Counted from the stretch's first letter, positions 17,684-26,347 are shown. The stretch is DNA of 48,698 bases from an uncultured Mediterraneibacter sp. (GCF_934309415.1 NZ_CAKRDI010000022.1:1-48698), one strand, 5' to 3'. Numbers and translations: made by a program. The notes: generated by a model from the sequence alone, not told the origin.

Positions 17684-17844
17684 CCAACTAATAAATACAT
17701 TACTTTCAAAATAACTGCCTCATGCTTCTGTCTGTGAATCTGATTGTTCAGTAAAATTTCAACAGAACACACTACTCCTATGTTTTTATCTTAGGAATCG
17801 AATTCTCATTCTGTGTGAGTCAGTTATTTATGAAACACTGTAGT

Positions 17845-17914
17845 AGAGTATGTCTGAAAATACTTTCTGCAAAATGGGGATGCAATTGCTGGAATGATTT
17901 TTCTGACACACTCT
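17845..17914. repeat. 70-bp hairpin element related to 15121-15268
   Basis: Inverted arms of about 28 bp (17845-17872 and 17886-17914) have ends AGAGTATGTC and GACACACTCT. The outer sequence matches the element after manA (tgtct-AAAAAT-tt-GCAA pattern). It lies a few bases beyond the fcl stop codon, exactly as its relative lies beyond the manA stop. The rest of 17606-17919 holds only the hairpin at 17656-17683. Confidence 0.7.
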
Positions 17915-17919
17915 GACTT

Positions 17920-18864
17920 CTATCTTTCTGCGCGCATCGGATTATTCAGGAAGTCTTCGTAAGACAGGCGCAGTCCGTCTTCCAGTTCTGTCTTGTAACT
18001 CCATCCGAGATTTGTTGCCTTGGAAACATCCAGTAACTTACGCGGTGTACCGTTCGGTTTTGTAGTATCCCACTCGATGGTTCCGGTATAGCCTACAACC
18101 TTTGCCACCAGTTCTGTCAGTTCTTTAATCGTCAGTTCTTTTCCTGTACCGGCATTGACTGTCTCATTGCCGGAATAATGGTTCATCAGGAAGACGCACA
18201 GATTTGCAAGATCATCCACGTATAAGAATTCACGCAGCGGGGATCCATCACCCCAGCAGGTAACGCTTTCTACTCCATTAACTTTCGCCTCATGGAAACG
18301 GCGGATCAATGCCGGAACTACATGACTGTGCGTCGGATGATAGTTATCGTTCGGTCCATACAGATTGGTCGGCATAACCGAAATGTAATCTGTTCCATAC
18401 TGACGGTTCAGGAACTCACAGTATTTCAGGCCGGATATCTTAGCCAGCGCATAGGCCTCATTTGTTTTCTCCAGTTCGCTTGTGAGCAGGCAATCCTCTT
18501 TCATCGGCTGAGGAGCCATACGAGGGTAAATGCAGGAAGAACCGAGGAATTCCAGTTTCTTACAGCCATTCTTCCATGCGGAATGGATCGCATTCATTTC
18601 CAGTGTCATGTTGTCATACATAAAATCTGCCAGTGCTTCCTGGTTTGCCACGATACCACCAACTTTTGCAGCTGCAAGGAACACATACTCCGGTTTTTCT
18701 TTTGCGAAGAATTCTTCCACTGCATCCTGACGTGTGAGATCAAGTTCTTTATGTGTGCGGGTAATAATATTGGTATATCCCTGACGCTCCAGTTCACGGA
18801 CAATCGCAGATCCTACCATTCCGCGATGACCTGCAACATAGATTTTTGCATTTTTTTCCATCAT
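17920..18864 (-). CDS. fcl: GDP-L-fucose synthase
   Basis: 314 residues, typical for the family. The Rossmann loop [14 protein letters not shown], the LGSSCIYPR motif with catalytic Ser/Cys, and [13 protein letters not shown] with the Tyr-x3-Lys pair are present. It epimerises and reduces GDP-4-keto-6-deoxymannose to GDP-L-fucose using NADPH. It follows gmd by 18 bp. The second Met (18861) could be the true start. Its product is the donor for the GT11 enzymes. Confidence 0.95.
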   Translation of the reverse strand: MMEKNAKIYVAGHRGMVGSAIVRELERQGYTNIITRTHKELDLTRQDAVEEFFAKEKPEYVFLAAAKVGGIVANQEALADFMYDNMTLEMNAIHSAWKNGCKKLEFLGSSCIYPRMAPQPMKEDCLLTSELEKTNEAYALAKISGLKYCEFLNRQYGTDYISVMPTNLYGPNDNYHPTHSHVVPALIRRFHEAKVNGVESVTCWGDGSPLREFLYVDDLANLCVFLMNHYSGNETVNAGTGKELTIKELTELVAKVVGYTGTIEWDTTKPNGTPRKLLDVSKATNLGWSYKTELEDGLRLSYEDFLNNPMRAER

Positions 18865-18882
18865 TTTTATTTGCCTTCTTTC

Positions 18883-19932
18883 TTACAGAACTGATTTCAT
18901 GGCCTTCTCACGTTTTGCAAGTTTGCGGTCATGTTTTGCCATAATTTCAACAAGCTGCTCATAAGTTGTGGACTGCGGATTCCAGCCAAGTACTGTCTTT
19001 GCCTTTGTCGGATCTCCCCACAGGTTATCTACGTCTGTCGGACGAAACCATTGTGGATTGACACATACAAGCATCTTGCCTGTCGCTGCATCGTATCCTT
19101 TTTCATCCACACCAGTACCTTCCCAGCGGATTGTAATGCCATTTGCTGCGAATGCTTTTTCTGTAAAATCACGGACTGTATGCTGAACACCGGTTGCAAT
19201 GACGAAATCATCCGGCTCGTCCTGCTGCATGATCAGCCACATACACTCAACATAATCTTTGGCATAACCCCAGTCACGCAGAGAATCCATGTTGCCCAGT
19301 TCCAGATGATCCTGCAGACCTTCTGCGATACGTCCGGCAGCCAGTGTGATCTTACGGGTAACGAAGTTCTCGCCACGGCGCTCGGATTCATGATTGAAGA
19401 GGATTCCATTTACTGCAAACATACCATAAGCATCACGGTATTCTTTCACCATCCAGAATCCATACTGCTTCGCTACTGCATAAGGAGAATATGGATGGAA
19501 CGGTGTTGTCTCACGCTGCGGAACTTCTTCCACTTTTCCGTACAGCTCAGAAGTAGAAGCCTGATAAACTTTGCATGTCTTTGTCAGACCACATACACGG
19601 ACAGCTTCCAGAATACGCAGGACACCAAGTGCGTCTACATCTCCGGAATATTCAGGAGCGTCAAAGGATACCTGAACGTGGCTCTGTGCTGCAAGGTTGT
19701 AAATCTCATCCGGTTTAATCTCTCCAACAAGACGGATCAGGCCGGAAGAATCAGACAGATCTCCATCATGCAGTGCGATTGCATTTTTCTCGATCAGATG
19801 ATCGATACGTGCTGTATTGGAAATAGATGCGCGGCGGACAATTCCGTGAACTTCATAGCCCTTCTCCAGAAGGAACTCTGCGAGGTAAGAACCATCCTGT
19901 CCGGTGATACCAGTAATTAATGCTTTTTTCAT
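18883..19932 (-). CDS. gmd: GDP-mannose 4,6-dehydratase
   Basis: 349 residues from the ATG at 19932, where the conserved [16 protein letters not shown] begins and AGAAAGG lies upstream. The in-frame ATG at 19989 adds an unconserved leader. [27 protein letters not shown] (Tyr-x3-Lys) and [16 protein letters not shown] are diagnostic. It makes GDP-4-keto-6-deoxymannose, the substrate of fcl. It is the first gene of the fucose-donor operon. Its promoter should lie in 19933-20235, but no box pair there is convincing. Confidence 0.96.
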   Translation of the reverse strand: MKKALITGITGQDGSYLAEFLLEKGYEVHGIVRRASISNTARIDHLIEKNAIALHDGDLSDSSGLIRLVGEIKPDEIYNLAAQSHVQVSFDAPEYSGDVDALGVLRILEAVRVCGLTKTCKVYQASTSELYGKVEEVPQRETTPFHPYSPYAVAKQYGFWMVKEYRDAYGMFAVNGILFNHESERRGENFVTRKITLAAGRIAEGLQDHLELGNMDSLRDWGYAKDYVECMWLIMQQDEPDDFVIATGVQHTVRDFTEKAFAANGITIRWEGTGVDEKGYDAATGKMLVCVNPQWFRPTDVDNLWGDPTKAKTVLGWNPQSTTYEQLVEIMAKHDRKLAKREKAMKSVL

Positions 19933-20235
19933 TTTATTTATATACCTTTCTTTTATTGACTTTGTTTTCAGGTCTTGAGCGTACTTCAAAAACGCTCAGG
20001 TAACAGTTTAGCGTAAAAGCAGGTAGGAATTGAATGGCATAATATGGTGGATATTAGCACAATATTGGTTTTTTAAATTAGTTTCTGCGTATGAACGGCT
20101 GATTTAATTTCCGGAAAACCGAAAAGAACGATTCCTGACAAGCCAAACAATGGGCTGCAAAAGTTCATTAAGGCATAGAAATACCCTGCCAGCTTTTGCC
20201 AGCAGGGTTGATTGTTTTTTACTTGTGGAAGTCTT
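19933..20235. other. Upstream region of gmd; two small hairpins, otherwise nothing recognised
   Basis: GAGCGT/ACGCTC at 19977-19997 forms a short hairpin in the likely gmd leader. ACCCTGC/GCAGGGT at 20183-20208, followed by a T-run on the plus strand, looks like an orphan terminator. No promoter boxes of good quality were found. Confidence 0.5.
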
Positions 20236-20392
20236 TTACTGTAAGCTTCTCTGTATTTCTAAAATTTCCTCATCTGTTGCTGATGTATATTGCTTAATCT
20301 TCTCGATTGGAACATGATCTAATAACATCTCGCGGATATGAGTCCGTCTCTCGGCAGTTCTTCTTTCCAGTATAGATAGTAAAACTTCATTC
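20236..20392 (-). pseudogene. 3' remnant of an Rpn-type recombination-promoting nuclease
   Basis: About 51 codons end at a TAA at 20238-20236. The frame is closed by TAG upstream and has no start codon. The readable part includes ERRTHIREMLLDHVP, IEKIKQYTSATDEEI and LEIQRSLQ. It resembles the C-terminal tail of Rpn/YhgA-like PD-(D/E)XK nucleases. The catalytic domain is missing. It lies just after rloB and suggests that this stretch has been a landing area for mobile DNA. The family call rests only on this short tail. Confidence 0.45.
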
Positions 20393-20398
20393 TATATC

Positions 20399-21103
20399 CT
20401 ACGTAAAATATTTCTTCTGTTCCTCCGGCAAATACTTCGCCAGTTCTTCCACCAACTCATACACTTTCGTTCCAGGTGCTATCTCCGCCGGTGTTTTTCC
20501 CTCTCCATCTTTAATAATCCTTCTCGCATACCGAATCGCCAACTTCGGATTTCCACCATTCAGCAGTGTTTCAAATATGTCATCCATATTCTTCTCATAC
20601 TTTCCAATTCCCAGTTCTTGAAATTTTTCATTCAAAAACTTCTTATACTCGGACCTGTGATTATTTGCCGTGTAATATGCAAAATGCAACATAAACCAAA
20701 ATTCGATACACTCATTACTCCACGCCGCATGATACTGAATATCTGGATTCTTTTGATTTAGTATATCTGCCCGCTGGACTACTCCATTGACATCACTGGA
20801 TGGGAAACTATCTTTATCATAAACACACCATATCTGCCCTTTTGTAATCTTATTCTCATGCACATACTCTTCAGCCTTTCCGATTACTCGCATCGTCTCA
20901 GCCTGGCATCCTTCAATTTCAATCAAAACCATATCTCGATAAATAGGATTATCTTCGATGTATCGTTTAAATCCTTGAAAATAGTTAGGTTCCGTTGCTT
21001 GTCCCTCGCAGAAAATGTAGTATCGGAACTCTTTCTTTTCCAGATATTCCTGTCGACGTTTCTTCTTCCATTTGTCTTTCTCTTTTTTGCCTCTTTTAGC
21101 CAT
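20399..21103 (-). CDS. rloB: RloB family protein (AbiLii-like, Toprim-type)
   Basis: 234 residues with a very basic N terminus. YYIFCEGQATEPNYF at 28-42 and WCVYDKDSF at 92-100 give the Glu and Asp-x-Asp arrangement of Toprim-like nucleases. WSNECIEFWFMLHF follows, as in RloB proteins. RloB is the partner of an AAA ATPase in RloAB/AbiL-type loci, which are regarded as phage-defence systems. It overlaps rloA by 8 bp (ATGGCTAA), indicating coupled translation. The nuclease role is inferred from motif positions and is not proven for this family member. Confidence 0.85.
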   Translation of the reverse strand: MAKRGKKEKDKWKKKRRQEYLEKKEFRYYIFCEGQATEPNYFQGFKRYIEDNPIYRDMVLIEIEGCQAETMRVIGKAEEYVHENKITKGQIWCVYDKDSFPSSDVNGVVQRADILNQKNPDIQYHAAWSNECIEFWFMLHFAYYTANNHRSEYKKFLNEKFQELGIGKYEKNMDDIFETLLNGGNPKLAIRYARRIIKDGEGKTPAEIAPGTKVYELVEELAKYLPEEQKKYFT

Positions 21104-22322
21104 TCACCGTCCCCCAATCTATAATCTTTTTGAGGTAAGGATCTGCACCATATTTTCCTTCTAGATACCGTTTGTCGAACTTAGCATCCTTGCGTACAGA
21201 CTCACCTTTCTTATTTTTAAATTCTACAAGAGAATATAATTTTGAATTCTGACGGTTTCCTTTAGCTACAAACCAGATTTCATCTCTTCTGAAAACTTCA
21301 CTGTTCATGGTTGACAGATCATGTGATGTAAAAATCAACTGTGCACCTTTTTTATTCTTTTCCATATTGCTGAATGTCATAATAAGATATTTAAGTAATA
21401 CCGGATGTATCTTTGCATCCAATTCATCTATTATAAGGGTTGTTCCTCTTAATAAACTTTTTGCAATAAATGGAAGCAGACCAAATAATTTCTTTGTTCC
21501 ACTGGATTCATCAAATAAATTCAATTCTGCTTCATATTCATCTACTACGTGTTTCGTAAACACTTCAATCCGGTCATTCTCTTTTTCTTCTACACGAAAA
21601 TCTACGATATCCAAATCCATCTCCTGAATCATTTGGAGCATCAGTTTTTTTACATCCTCTGACTTAGAAACGGCCATTCGCAGTTCCTGCATAGGATTTC
21701 CATAATTTAAAAAATCAATCTCTTCATCAAACCAGTCAAGTACATCCTGCACCACTTCGTTTTTACTATAAGTAATTCCAAGATACGATAACAATGGCAA
21801 TGTATCGGATAATTCATCACTGGTTTTCAATTTTGCGAATGCACCTTTCAAAATAATTTCATCTTCATCTCGTTCAAAAAGTGCTGATTTTCGTCCTGTC
21901 TCCAATTTTATGCGGTCCAGTCTTTCGTATTCGATTACTTCTTTTTTTACAGTCAATTCATAGCGATACTCTGCCATTGCTGTTCTAAAAAATAGTTCAA
22001 ATTCTGTTGGATCATTTCTTGTTGCCTCATCAAAAGCAAACGGATCTATTACGAGCTTTTTCATTTTCAGTGCAATCTCTTCATTATTATTTGTAGCATA
22101 TAACGGTCTCAGTACTTTCATAACCAAACTATGCAAAGCTTCAAGAACATTGGATTTTCCTCCACCATTTGGTCCGTATATAGCAGATACCGGTAAATAT
22201 AATTCCTCATCTTTATCTTTTATAATTCTATCTTCATGCTCAGAAATGGCGGCAGCCTGCATGTCAAATGTTACCTCATCCCGTATACTTTTAAAATTTT
22301 TCACTGTAAATTGGCATAACAT
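21096..22322 (-). CDS. rloA: RloA/AbiLi-like AAA family ATPase
   Basis: 408 residues from the ATG at 22322, which has GGAGGT 7 nt upstream; the earlier in-frame start at 22337 would bury that site. FTVKNFKSIRDEVTFDM opens the ATPase. SAIYGPNGGGKSNVLEAL is the Walker A motif, and TTLIIDELDAKIHP is Walker B. FTSHDLSTMN carries the switch His. The layout matches OLD/AAA_15-type ATPases that pair with RloB. It presumably senses infection and controls RloB. The pair has its own promoter and an adjacent palindrome, so it is an independent unit. Confidence 0.87.
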   Translation of the reverse strand: MLCQFTVKNFKSIRDEVTFDMQAAAISEHEDRIIKDKDEELYLPVSAIYGPNGGGKSNVLEALHSLVMKVLRPLYATNNNEEIALKMKKLVIDPFAFDEATRNDPTEFELFFRTAMAEYRYELTVKKEVIEYERLDRIKLETGRKSALFERDEDEIILKGAFAKLKTSDELSDTLPLLSYLGITYSKNEVVQDVLDWFDEEIDFLNYGNPMQELRMAVSKSEDVKKLMLQMIQEMDLDIVDFRVEEKENDRIEVFTKHVVDEYEAELNLFDESSGTKKLFGLLPFIAKSLLRGTTLIIDELDAKIHPVLLKYLIMTFSNMEKNKKGAQLIFTSHDLSTMNSEVFRRDEIWFVAKGNRQNSKLYSLVEFKNKKGESVRKDAKFDKRYLEGKYGADPYLKKIIDWGTVNG

Positions 22323-22364
22323 CTTATTTACCTCCATTCATTCAACTTTCTTTTCTATATCCTT

Positions 22365-22392
22365 ATTATATTCCTTTTTTTTATTTTTTCAA
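22365..22392 (-). promoter_or_regulatory. Promoter of the rloA-rloB pair
   Basis: On the minus strand a -35 TTGAAA (22392-22387) and a -10 TATAAT (22370-22365) are separated by 16 bp, placing the start near 22358, about 36 nt before the rloA ATG. Confidence 0.75.
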
Positions 22393-22399
22393 TAGTTTT

Positions 22400-22416
22400 A
22401 TGAGATAAAATCTCAT
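22400..22416. promoter_or_regulatory. Palindromic candidate operator upstream of rloA
   Basis: ATGAGAT-AAA-ATCTCAT is a perfect 7-bp dyad with a 3-bp centre, 8 bp upstream of the rloA -35 box. It is well placed for a dimeric regulator. The remaining part of the 22338-22664 gap shows nothing else recognisable apart from the araC terminator. Confidence 0.5.
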
Positions 22417-22652
22417 ATTTTATGCTGTAATTTAATTTCTGACAATTTTCGACAAAATCATGTAACTTATACTTCCCCTCAAAAATTAATCTGAACTATA
22501 AAATATGCAAATATACAAATTTCATCATTGCTTTCATGTCCATATCTCCCACGTTGTTATCCCATTCCTCCATATTTTTTGAGTTTTTTTACATTCTTTT
22601 TCCATTGAAAGAATATCTGCTGTTGAGCAATAATTTCCACTATATAAAATCA

Positions 22653-22677
22653 AAAACAGTGGGGTTACCACTGTTTT
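22653..22677 (-). terminator. Terminator overlapping the araC-type gene stop codon
   Basis: Perfect 10-bp arms AAAACAGTGG and CCACTGTTTT surround a 5-nt loop. On the minus strand they are followed by TGATTTT. The stop codon (22667-22665) lies in the loop and the last Gln-Trp codons form the stem. Confidence 0.75.
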
Positions 22678-23645
22678 CGATACTCACTTGGACTGATTCC
22701 TTCTATTTTTCGAAAAGCTCTGCTGAAATAATTGGCACTGTCCATTCCTACAGAAATGCTGATTTCATCCATTGTCTTGTCTGTAAAGCGCAGAAGCTGC
22801 TTTGCTCTGGTGATTCGTCTTTCCATCAGATAATTGTTGATTGTTATTCCGTAAGTTTCCTTGAAAATTTTTGTGAGATAATATTTGTTGATAAAAAACT
22901 TTCCGGCCAGGTCATCCAATGCTATTTTTTTCGTGTAATGTTCGTCAAGGTAGTTTTTTATCTCTACCAGTTCCATCCGCTTCCGGGATACTGTCACGGT
23001 CTCCGGGTTCCAGGACTGCTCCATAAGAAGTGTGAGCAAGGTCGCCAGTTTTTCATTGATCCGCATGTCCCGTATGTGATCAGACGAATCTGCCAGATCA
23101 TAGAGATCTGATAGGAGTTGCGTAAACGATGTAAGATTCTCCGGACGGAACACTGGCTGACCGCCACGTTCTTTATATTTCTCATAGATCACTGAAAGCG
23201 ACGGAGCATAAAAGTGACACCACTGAAGAGACCAGAGATCTTCCTCAGAAGAAGTATTTTGTCCCTCTCCACAGCCGTTACCCGCATCATAATTATATCC
23301 GGTACTGTGGCTGTACGCTTTCCGACAATCGATAAACACGCAGTCACCTGCTTTCAGTTTGTATGTCTTACCTTCATACTTCACCTCACCAGTTCCGCTC
23401 AGCACAATAAAACACAGAAAGGACAACAGATCTGATCTCTTAGATATGTGTGGATGAATCGCATGCAGTGTTCCCACTTCCTGCAAATGAAGCAGTGACG
23501 TTCGGGCAAAAGTGGATGGAGTGTAGATGATCCGGGTGGAGTTTACGGAAAAAGACGGAGGATTAAATAATTCTTGTTCACCATTCTGACTTTTTTCCTG
23601 ATCATTCTCCTGAATGTTTTTTGTTACCTCACTCATTTGTATCAT
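22665..23645 (-). CDS. AraC family transcriptional regulator with N-terminal cupin
   Basis: 326 residues. The N-terminal half is a cupin-type sensor (GTGEVKYEGKTYKLKAGDCV and a His-rich start). The C-terminal 100 residues hold the two helix-turn-helix motifs (IALDDLAGKFFINKYYLTKI and MDEISISVGMDSANYFSRAF), ending with GISPSEYRKQW. Such proteins bind small ligands, often sugars, and control adjacent catabolic genes, but no such genes adjoin it here. The target is unknown. It has its own terminator. A short unstructured leader precedes the cupin, and MSEVTKN four codons in is an alternative start. Confidence 0.9.
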   Translation of the reverse strand: MIQMSEVTKNIQENDQEKSQNGEQELFNPPSFSVNSTRIIYTPSTFARTSLLHLQEVGTLHAIHPHISKRSDLLSFLCFIVLSGTGEVKYEGKTYKLKAGDCVFIDCRKAYSHSTGYNYDAGNGCGEGQNTSSEEDLWSLQWCHFYAPSLSVIYEKYKERGGQPVFRPENLTSFTQLLSDLYDLADSSDHIRDMRINEKLATLLTLLMEQSWNPETVTVSRKRMELVEIKNYLDEHYTKKIALDDLAGKFFINKYYLTKIFKETYGITINNYLMERRITRAKQLLRFTDKTMDEISISVGMDSANYFSRAFRKIEGISPSEYRKQW

Positions 23646-23778
23646 ATTCCTTTTACAAATATTTTTTATCTAAAATATGTTTTAAAAAACTTTCTGTAAA
23701 ATATATTTTAGAATTTATAAGCGCTTTGATTTCTAATCTCTTTATCATTTATTCCAAAAGATTTTTCTTATAAAAAGT

Positions 23779-23855
23779 TGGAAGTCATCAATTGAAATTT
23801 TTGATACAGGCAAACTTAGATTCCCTGTCAAAAAGAATTTTCAATGACAACTTCC
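23779..23855. repeat. Imperfect inverted repeat between serA and the araC-type gene
   Basis: Arms of about 32 bp pair with several mismatches. The left arm begins TGGAAGTCATC and the complement of the right begins TGGAAGTTGTC; both continue to TTGAAA, TTTTTGA and CAGG. It may be the distal terminator of serC-serA or another hairpin element. No T-run follows. Confidence 0.5.
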
Positions 23856-23883
23856 ATCTTTATCTATTCATAGATAACTCTTA

Positions 23884-23916
23884 GTTACTGCTTACAGGTT
23901 GCCTGTGAACAGTAAC
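23884..23916. mobile_element. 33-bp palindromic mini-element with 8-bp target duplication
   Basis: Fifteen-base arms (GTTACTGCTTACAGG and CCTGTGAACAGTAAC) surround a 3-nt loop. It is flanked on both sides by AACTCTTA (23876-23883 and 23917-23924), a perfect 8-bp direct repeat. It sits 13 bp beyond the serA stop codon. Confidence 0.9.
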
Positions 23917-23929
23917 AACTCTTATTCGA

Positions 23930-25093
23930 TTATTTAATCACACGCACTCCACGTACTCCGTCGATCGCACGGATCTTCTCTTCTACATCTGCAGATACTT
24001 CACCCTCTACATCAAGAACTGTGTAAGCATACTCCTTACGGCTCTTGTTTGTCATGAGGGAGATATTTAAGTTCTCCTGTGCAAGAAGAGCTGTGAACTG
24101 TCCAATCATGTTCGGAACGTTCTTATGAAGCACTGTGATACGCTCTGCATCACCCTTCGGTCCTACGTTGCAGTCCGGATAGTTTACAGAATGTGTGATA
24201 TTTCCGTTTTCAAGGAAGTCACGGATCTCTGCTACTGCCATCTGTGCACAGTTATCTTCGGACTCTTCTGTGGAAGCTCCAAGATGCGGGATTACGATTG
24301 CTCCTGTTACGCCTACGATTTCTTTTGTCGGGAAATCTGTTACGTAACGATGTACTTTACCGGATACGAGTGCATCTACGATATCTTCCTGATTTACAAG
24401 TACGTCTCTTGCGAAGTTCAGGATGACAACGCCCTCTTTCATCAGGCTGATTGCATTTTTATCGATCATTCCCTTTGTGTCTTCCAAAGCCGGTACATGG
24501 ATTGTGATGTAATCACACTCTTTGTAGATCTCGTCTACAGTCTTTGCATGATGGATACTTCTGGAAAGTCTCCATGCGGAATCTACAGATACATATGGGT
24601 CATATCCGTATACTTCCATGCCAAGGTGAGTTGCTACATTGGCAACGCGGACACCGATGGCTCCAAGTCCGATGACACCGAGTTTCTTACCTGCAAGCTC
24701 TGTTCCTGCGAACGCTTTTTTCTTCTTCTCAGCTATCTTTGCGATATCGCCGTCTTCTTCATACTCCTGTACCCAGTGGATACCGCCTACGATATCTCTG
24801 GCTGCAAGAAGCATACCTGCGATCACGAGCTCTTTTACACCGTTTGCATTTGCTCCCGGTGTGTTAAATACGACGATTCCTTCTTCTGCACAGCGATCCA
24901 GCGGAATGTTATTTACTCCGGCACCGGCACGTGCGATTGCTTTTAAGCCTTTTCCAAATTCCATGTCGTGCATCTTGGCGCTGCGGACCAGGATCACGTC
25001 AGCCTCTTCTGCTGCATCTGTGTTGACATAATTGTCATCCAGCTGGTTCATACCTACAGCAGAGATCGGATTTAAGCAATGATATTTATACAT
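23930..25093 (-). CDS. serA: D-3-phosphoglycerate dehydrogenase
   Basis: 387 residues from the ATG at 25093, which has GAGGAG at good distance; the ATG at 25114 would overlap serC. The Rossmann motif GKKLGVIGLGAIGVRVANVA, the substrate Arg in NFARDVLVNQED and the catalytic His in IPHLGASTEESEDN are present. A C-terminal ACT domain (NISLMTNKSRKEYAYTVLDV) suggests serine feedback. It oxidises 3-phosphoglycerate in the first step of serine synthesis. The gene directly follows serC, so both enzymes are made from one transcript. Confidence 0.95.
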   Translation of the reverse strand: MYKYHCLNPISAVGMNQLDDNYVNTDAAEEADVILVRSAKMHDMEFGKGLKAIARAGAGVNNIPLDRCAEEGIVVFNTPGANANGVKELVIAGMLLAARDIVGGIHWVQEYEEDGDIAKIAEKKKKAFAGTELAGKKLGVIGLGAIGVRVANVATHLGMEVYGYDPYVSVDSAWRLSRSIHHAKTVDEIYKECDYITIHVPALEDTKGMIDKNAISLMKEGVVILNFARDVLVNQEDIVDALVSGKVHRYVTDFPTKEIVGVTGAIVIPHLGASTEESEDNCAQMAVAEIRDFLENGNITHSVNYPDCNVGPKGDAERITVLHKNVPNMIGQFTALLAQENLNISLMTNKSRKEYAYTVLDVEGEVSADVEEKIRAIDGVRGVRVIK

Positions 25094-25094
25094 T

Positions 25095-26177
25095 TTACAG
25101 ATTCTCCTCTTCAAATTTCTTCATGAACTCAACAAGTGCTACAACACCTTCGTACGGCATAGCATTGTAAATGCTGGCACGCATACCACCTACTGTTCTG
25201 TGGCCTTTCAGGTTCTCAAATCCGGCTTCTTTTGCTTCTTTTACGAATTTTGCATCCAGATCTTTGTCACCTGTTACGAATGGTACATTCATAAGAGAAC
25301 GGTCTTTCTTCTCTACAGTTCCTTTGAACAGTTTACTCTGATCAAGGTAATCGTAAAGAACTTTTGCCTTCTTCTCATTGCGCTCTTTCATTACTTCCAG
25401 ACCGCCCATCTTCTTAAGCCATTTGAAGACTTTACCACAGATATAGATACCGTATGCCGGTGGTGTGTTGTAAAGAGAATTTGCATCTGCCTGTGTCTTA
25501 TATGCAAGCATAGTTGGTGTTCCCGGAAGTACATCTTCTGTGATCAGATCCTCGCGGATGATTACGATTACCACACCTGCAGGTCCGATATTTTTCTGTA
25601 CTCCACCATAGATCACGCCGTATTTTGTTACATCAACAGGCTCTGACAGGAAGCAGGAAGAGACATCAGCTACCAGTGTTTTGCCTTTTGTGTTCGGCAG
25701 TTCTTTGAATTTTGTTCCATAAATTGTGTTGTTCTCACAGATATATACATAATCTGCATCCTCAGAAATCGGAAGATCGGAACAATCCGGAATATAGGAG
25801 AATGTTTTGTCTGCTGATGAAGCAACGACATTGACCTTTCCGTATTTTTCAGCTTCTTTTGCAGCTTTCTTTGCCCACTGTCCTGTTACGATGTAATCTG
25901 CAACTTTGTTTTTCATCAGATTCATCGGAATGGCAGCGAACTGCTGAGAAGCTCCACCCTGAAGGAACAGCACTTTGTAGTTATCCGGAATGTTCATTAA
26001 GTCTCTGAGATCCTGCTCAGCGGACTGGATAATTTCCTCAAATGCTTTTGAACGGTGGCTCATCTCCATAACGGACATTCCTGTGCCGTTGTAGTCCAGC
26101 ATCTCTGCTGCTGCCTCCTTCAGTACTTCTTCCGGCAGAACCGCAGGTCCTGCTGAGAAATTATACACTCTGCTCAT
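25095..26177 (-). CDS. serC: Phosphoserine aminotransferase
   Basis: 360 residues. RVYNFSAGPAVLPEEVL, GTGMSVMEMSHRSKAFEEI and FLQGGASQQFA are family signatures. The pyridoxal lysine lies in VIYGGVQKNIGPAG. It converts 3-phosphohydroxypyruvate and glutamate to phosphoserine. AGGAGGT precedes the ATG. A short palindrome, GGACTG-TATT-CAGTCC, at 26254-26269 lies in its leader. It is the first gene of the serC-serA pair. Confidence 0.96.
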   Translation of the reverse strand: MSRVYNFSAGPAVLPEEVLKEAAAEMLDYNGTGMSVMEMSHRSKAFEEIIQSAEQDLRDLMNIPDNYKVLFLQGGASQQFAAIPMNLMKNKVADYIVTGQWAKKAAKEAEKYGKVNVVASSADKTFSYIPDCSDLPISEDADYVYICENNTIYGTKFKELPNTKGKTLVADVSSCFLSEPVDVTKYGVIYGGVQKNIGPAGVVIVIIREDLITEDVLPGTPTMLAYKTQADANSLYNTPPAYGIYICGKVFKWLKKMGGLEVMKERNEKKAKVLYDYLDQSKLFKGTVEKKDRSLMNVPFVTGDKDLDAKFVKEAKEAGFENLKGHRTVGGMRASIYNAMPYEGVVALVEFMKKFEEENL

Positions 26178-26276
26178 TTCTTTCTACCTCCTGTTTTTGT
26201 GTATATCCAAAAAGCGACTCATTGATTAATTATTGCTTTCTGATCTTTATCAGGGACTGTATTCAGTCCTTTTCAT

Positions 26277-26309
26277 GTTACTGTTTGCAGGTTACCTGTG
26301 AACAGTAAC
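26277..26309. mobile_element. 33-bp palindromic mini-element with 8-bp target duplication
   Basis: Arms GTTACTGTTTGCAGG and CCTGTGAACAGTAAC surround TTA. Perfect direct repeats CTTTTCAT flank it at 26269-26276 and 26310-26317. Its sequence is identical to the end module of the 143-bp element at 31722-31864 read on the other strand. It lies between ilvB and serC. Confidence 0.92.
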
Positions 26310-26320
26310 CTTTTCATTAC

Positions 26321-26347
26321 TGCCTGCTCCCTGTCAGAGCGCAGGCA
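26321..26347 (-). terminator. Possible ilvB terminator hairpin
   Basis: TGCCTGC and GCAGGCA pair 3 bp beyond the ilvB stop, with partial inner pairing. No T-run follows on the minus strand, so termination efficiency is doubtful. Confidence 0.35.

Noticed and set aside
18292..18894. 200-codon plus-strand frame opposite fcl
   Set aside because: It mirrors the codon pattern of fcl, which has all catalytic motifs on the minus strand.
20183..20208. Terminator on the plus strand downstream of the Rpn remnant
   Set aside because: The hairpin and T-run face a strand with no gene upstream, so no transcript to terminate can be named; mentioned only as an orphan hairpin.
24125..24946. Long plus-strand frame opposite serA (and similar long frames opposite gmd, ilvB and ilvD)
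   Set aside because: Antisense shadows of strongly conserved genes with Cys-rich, family-less translations and no start signals.
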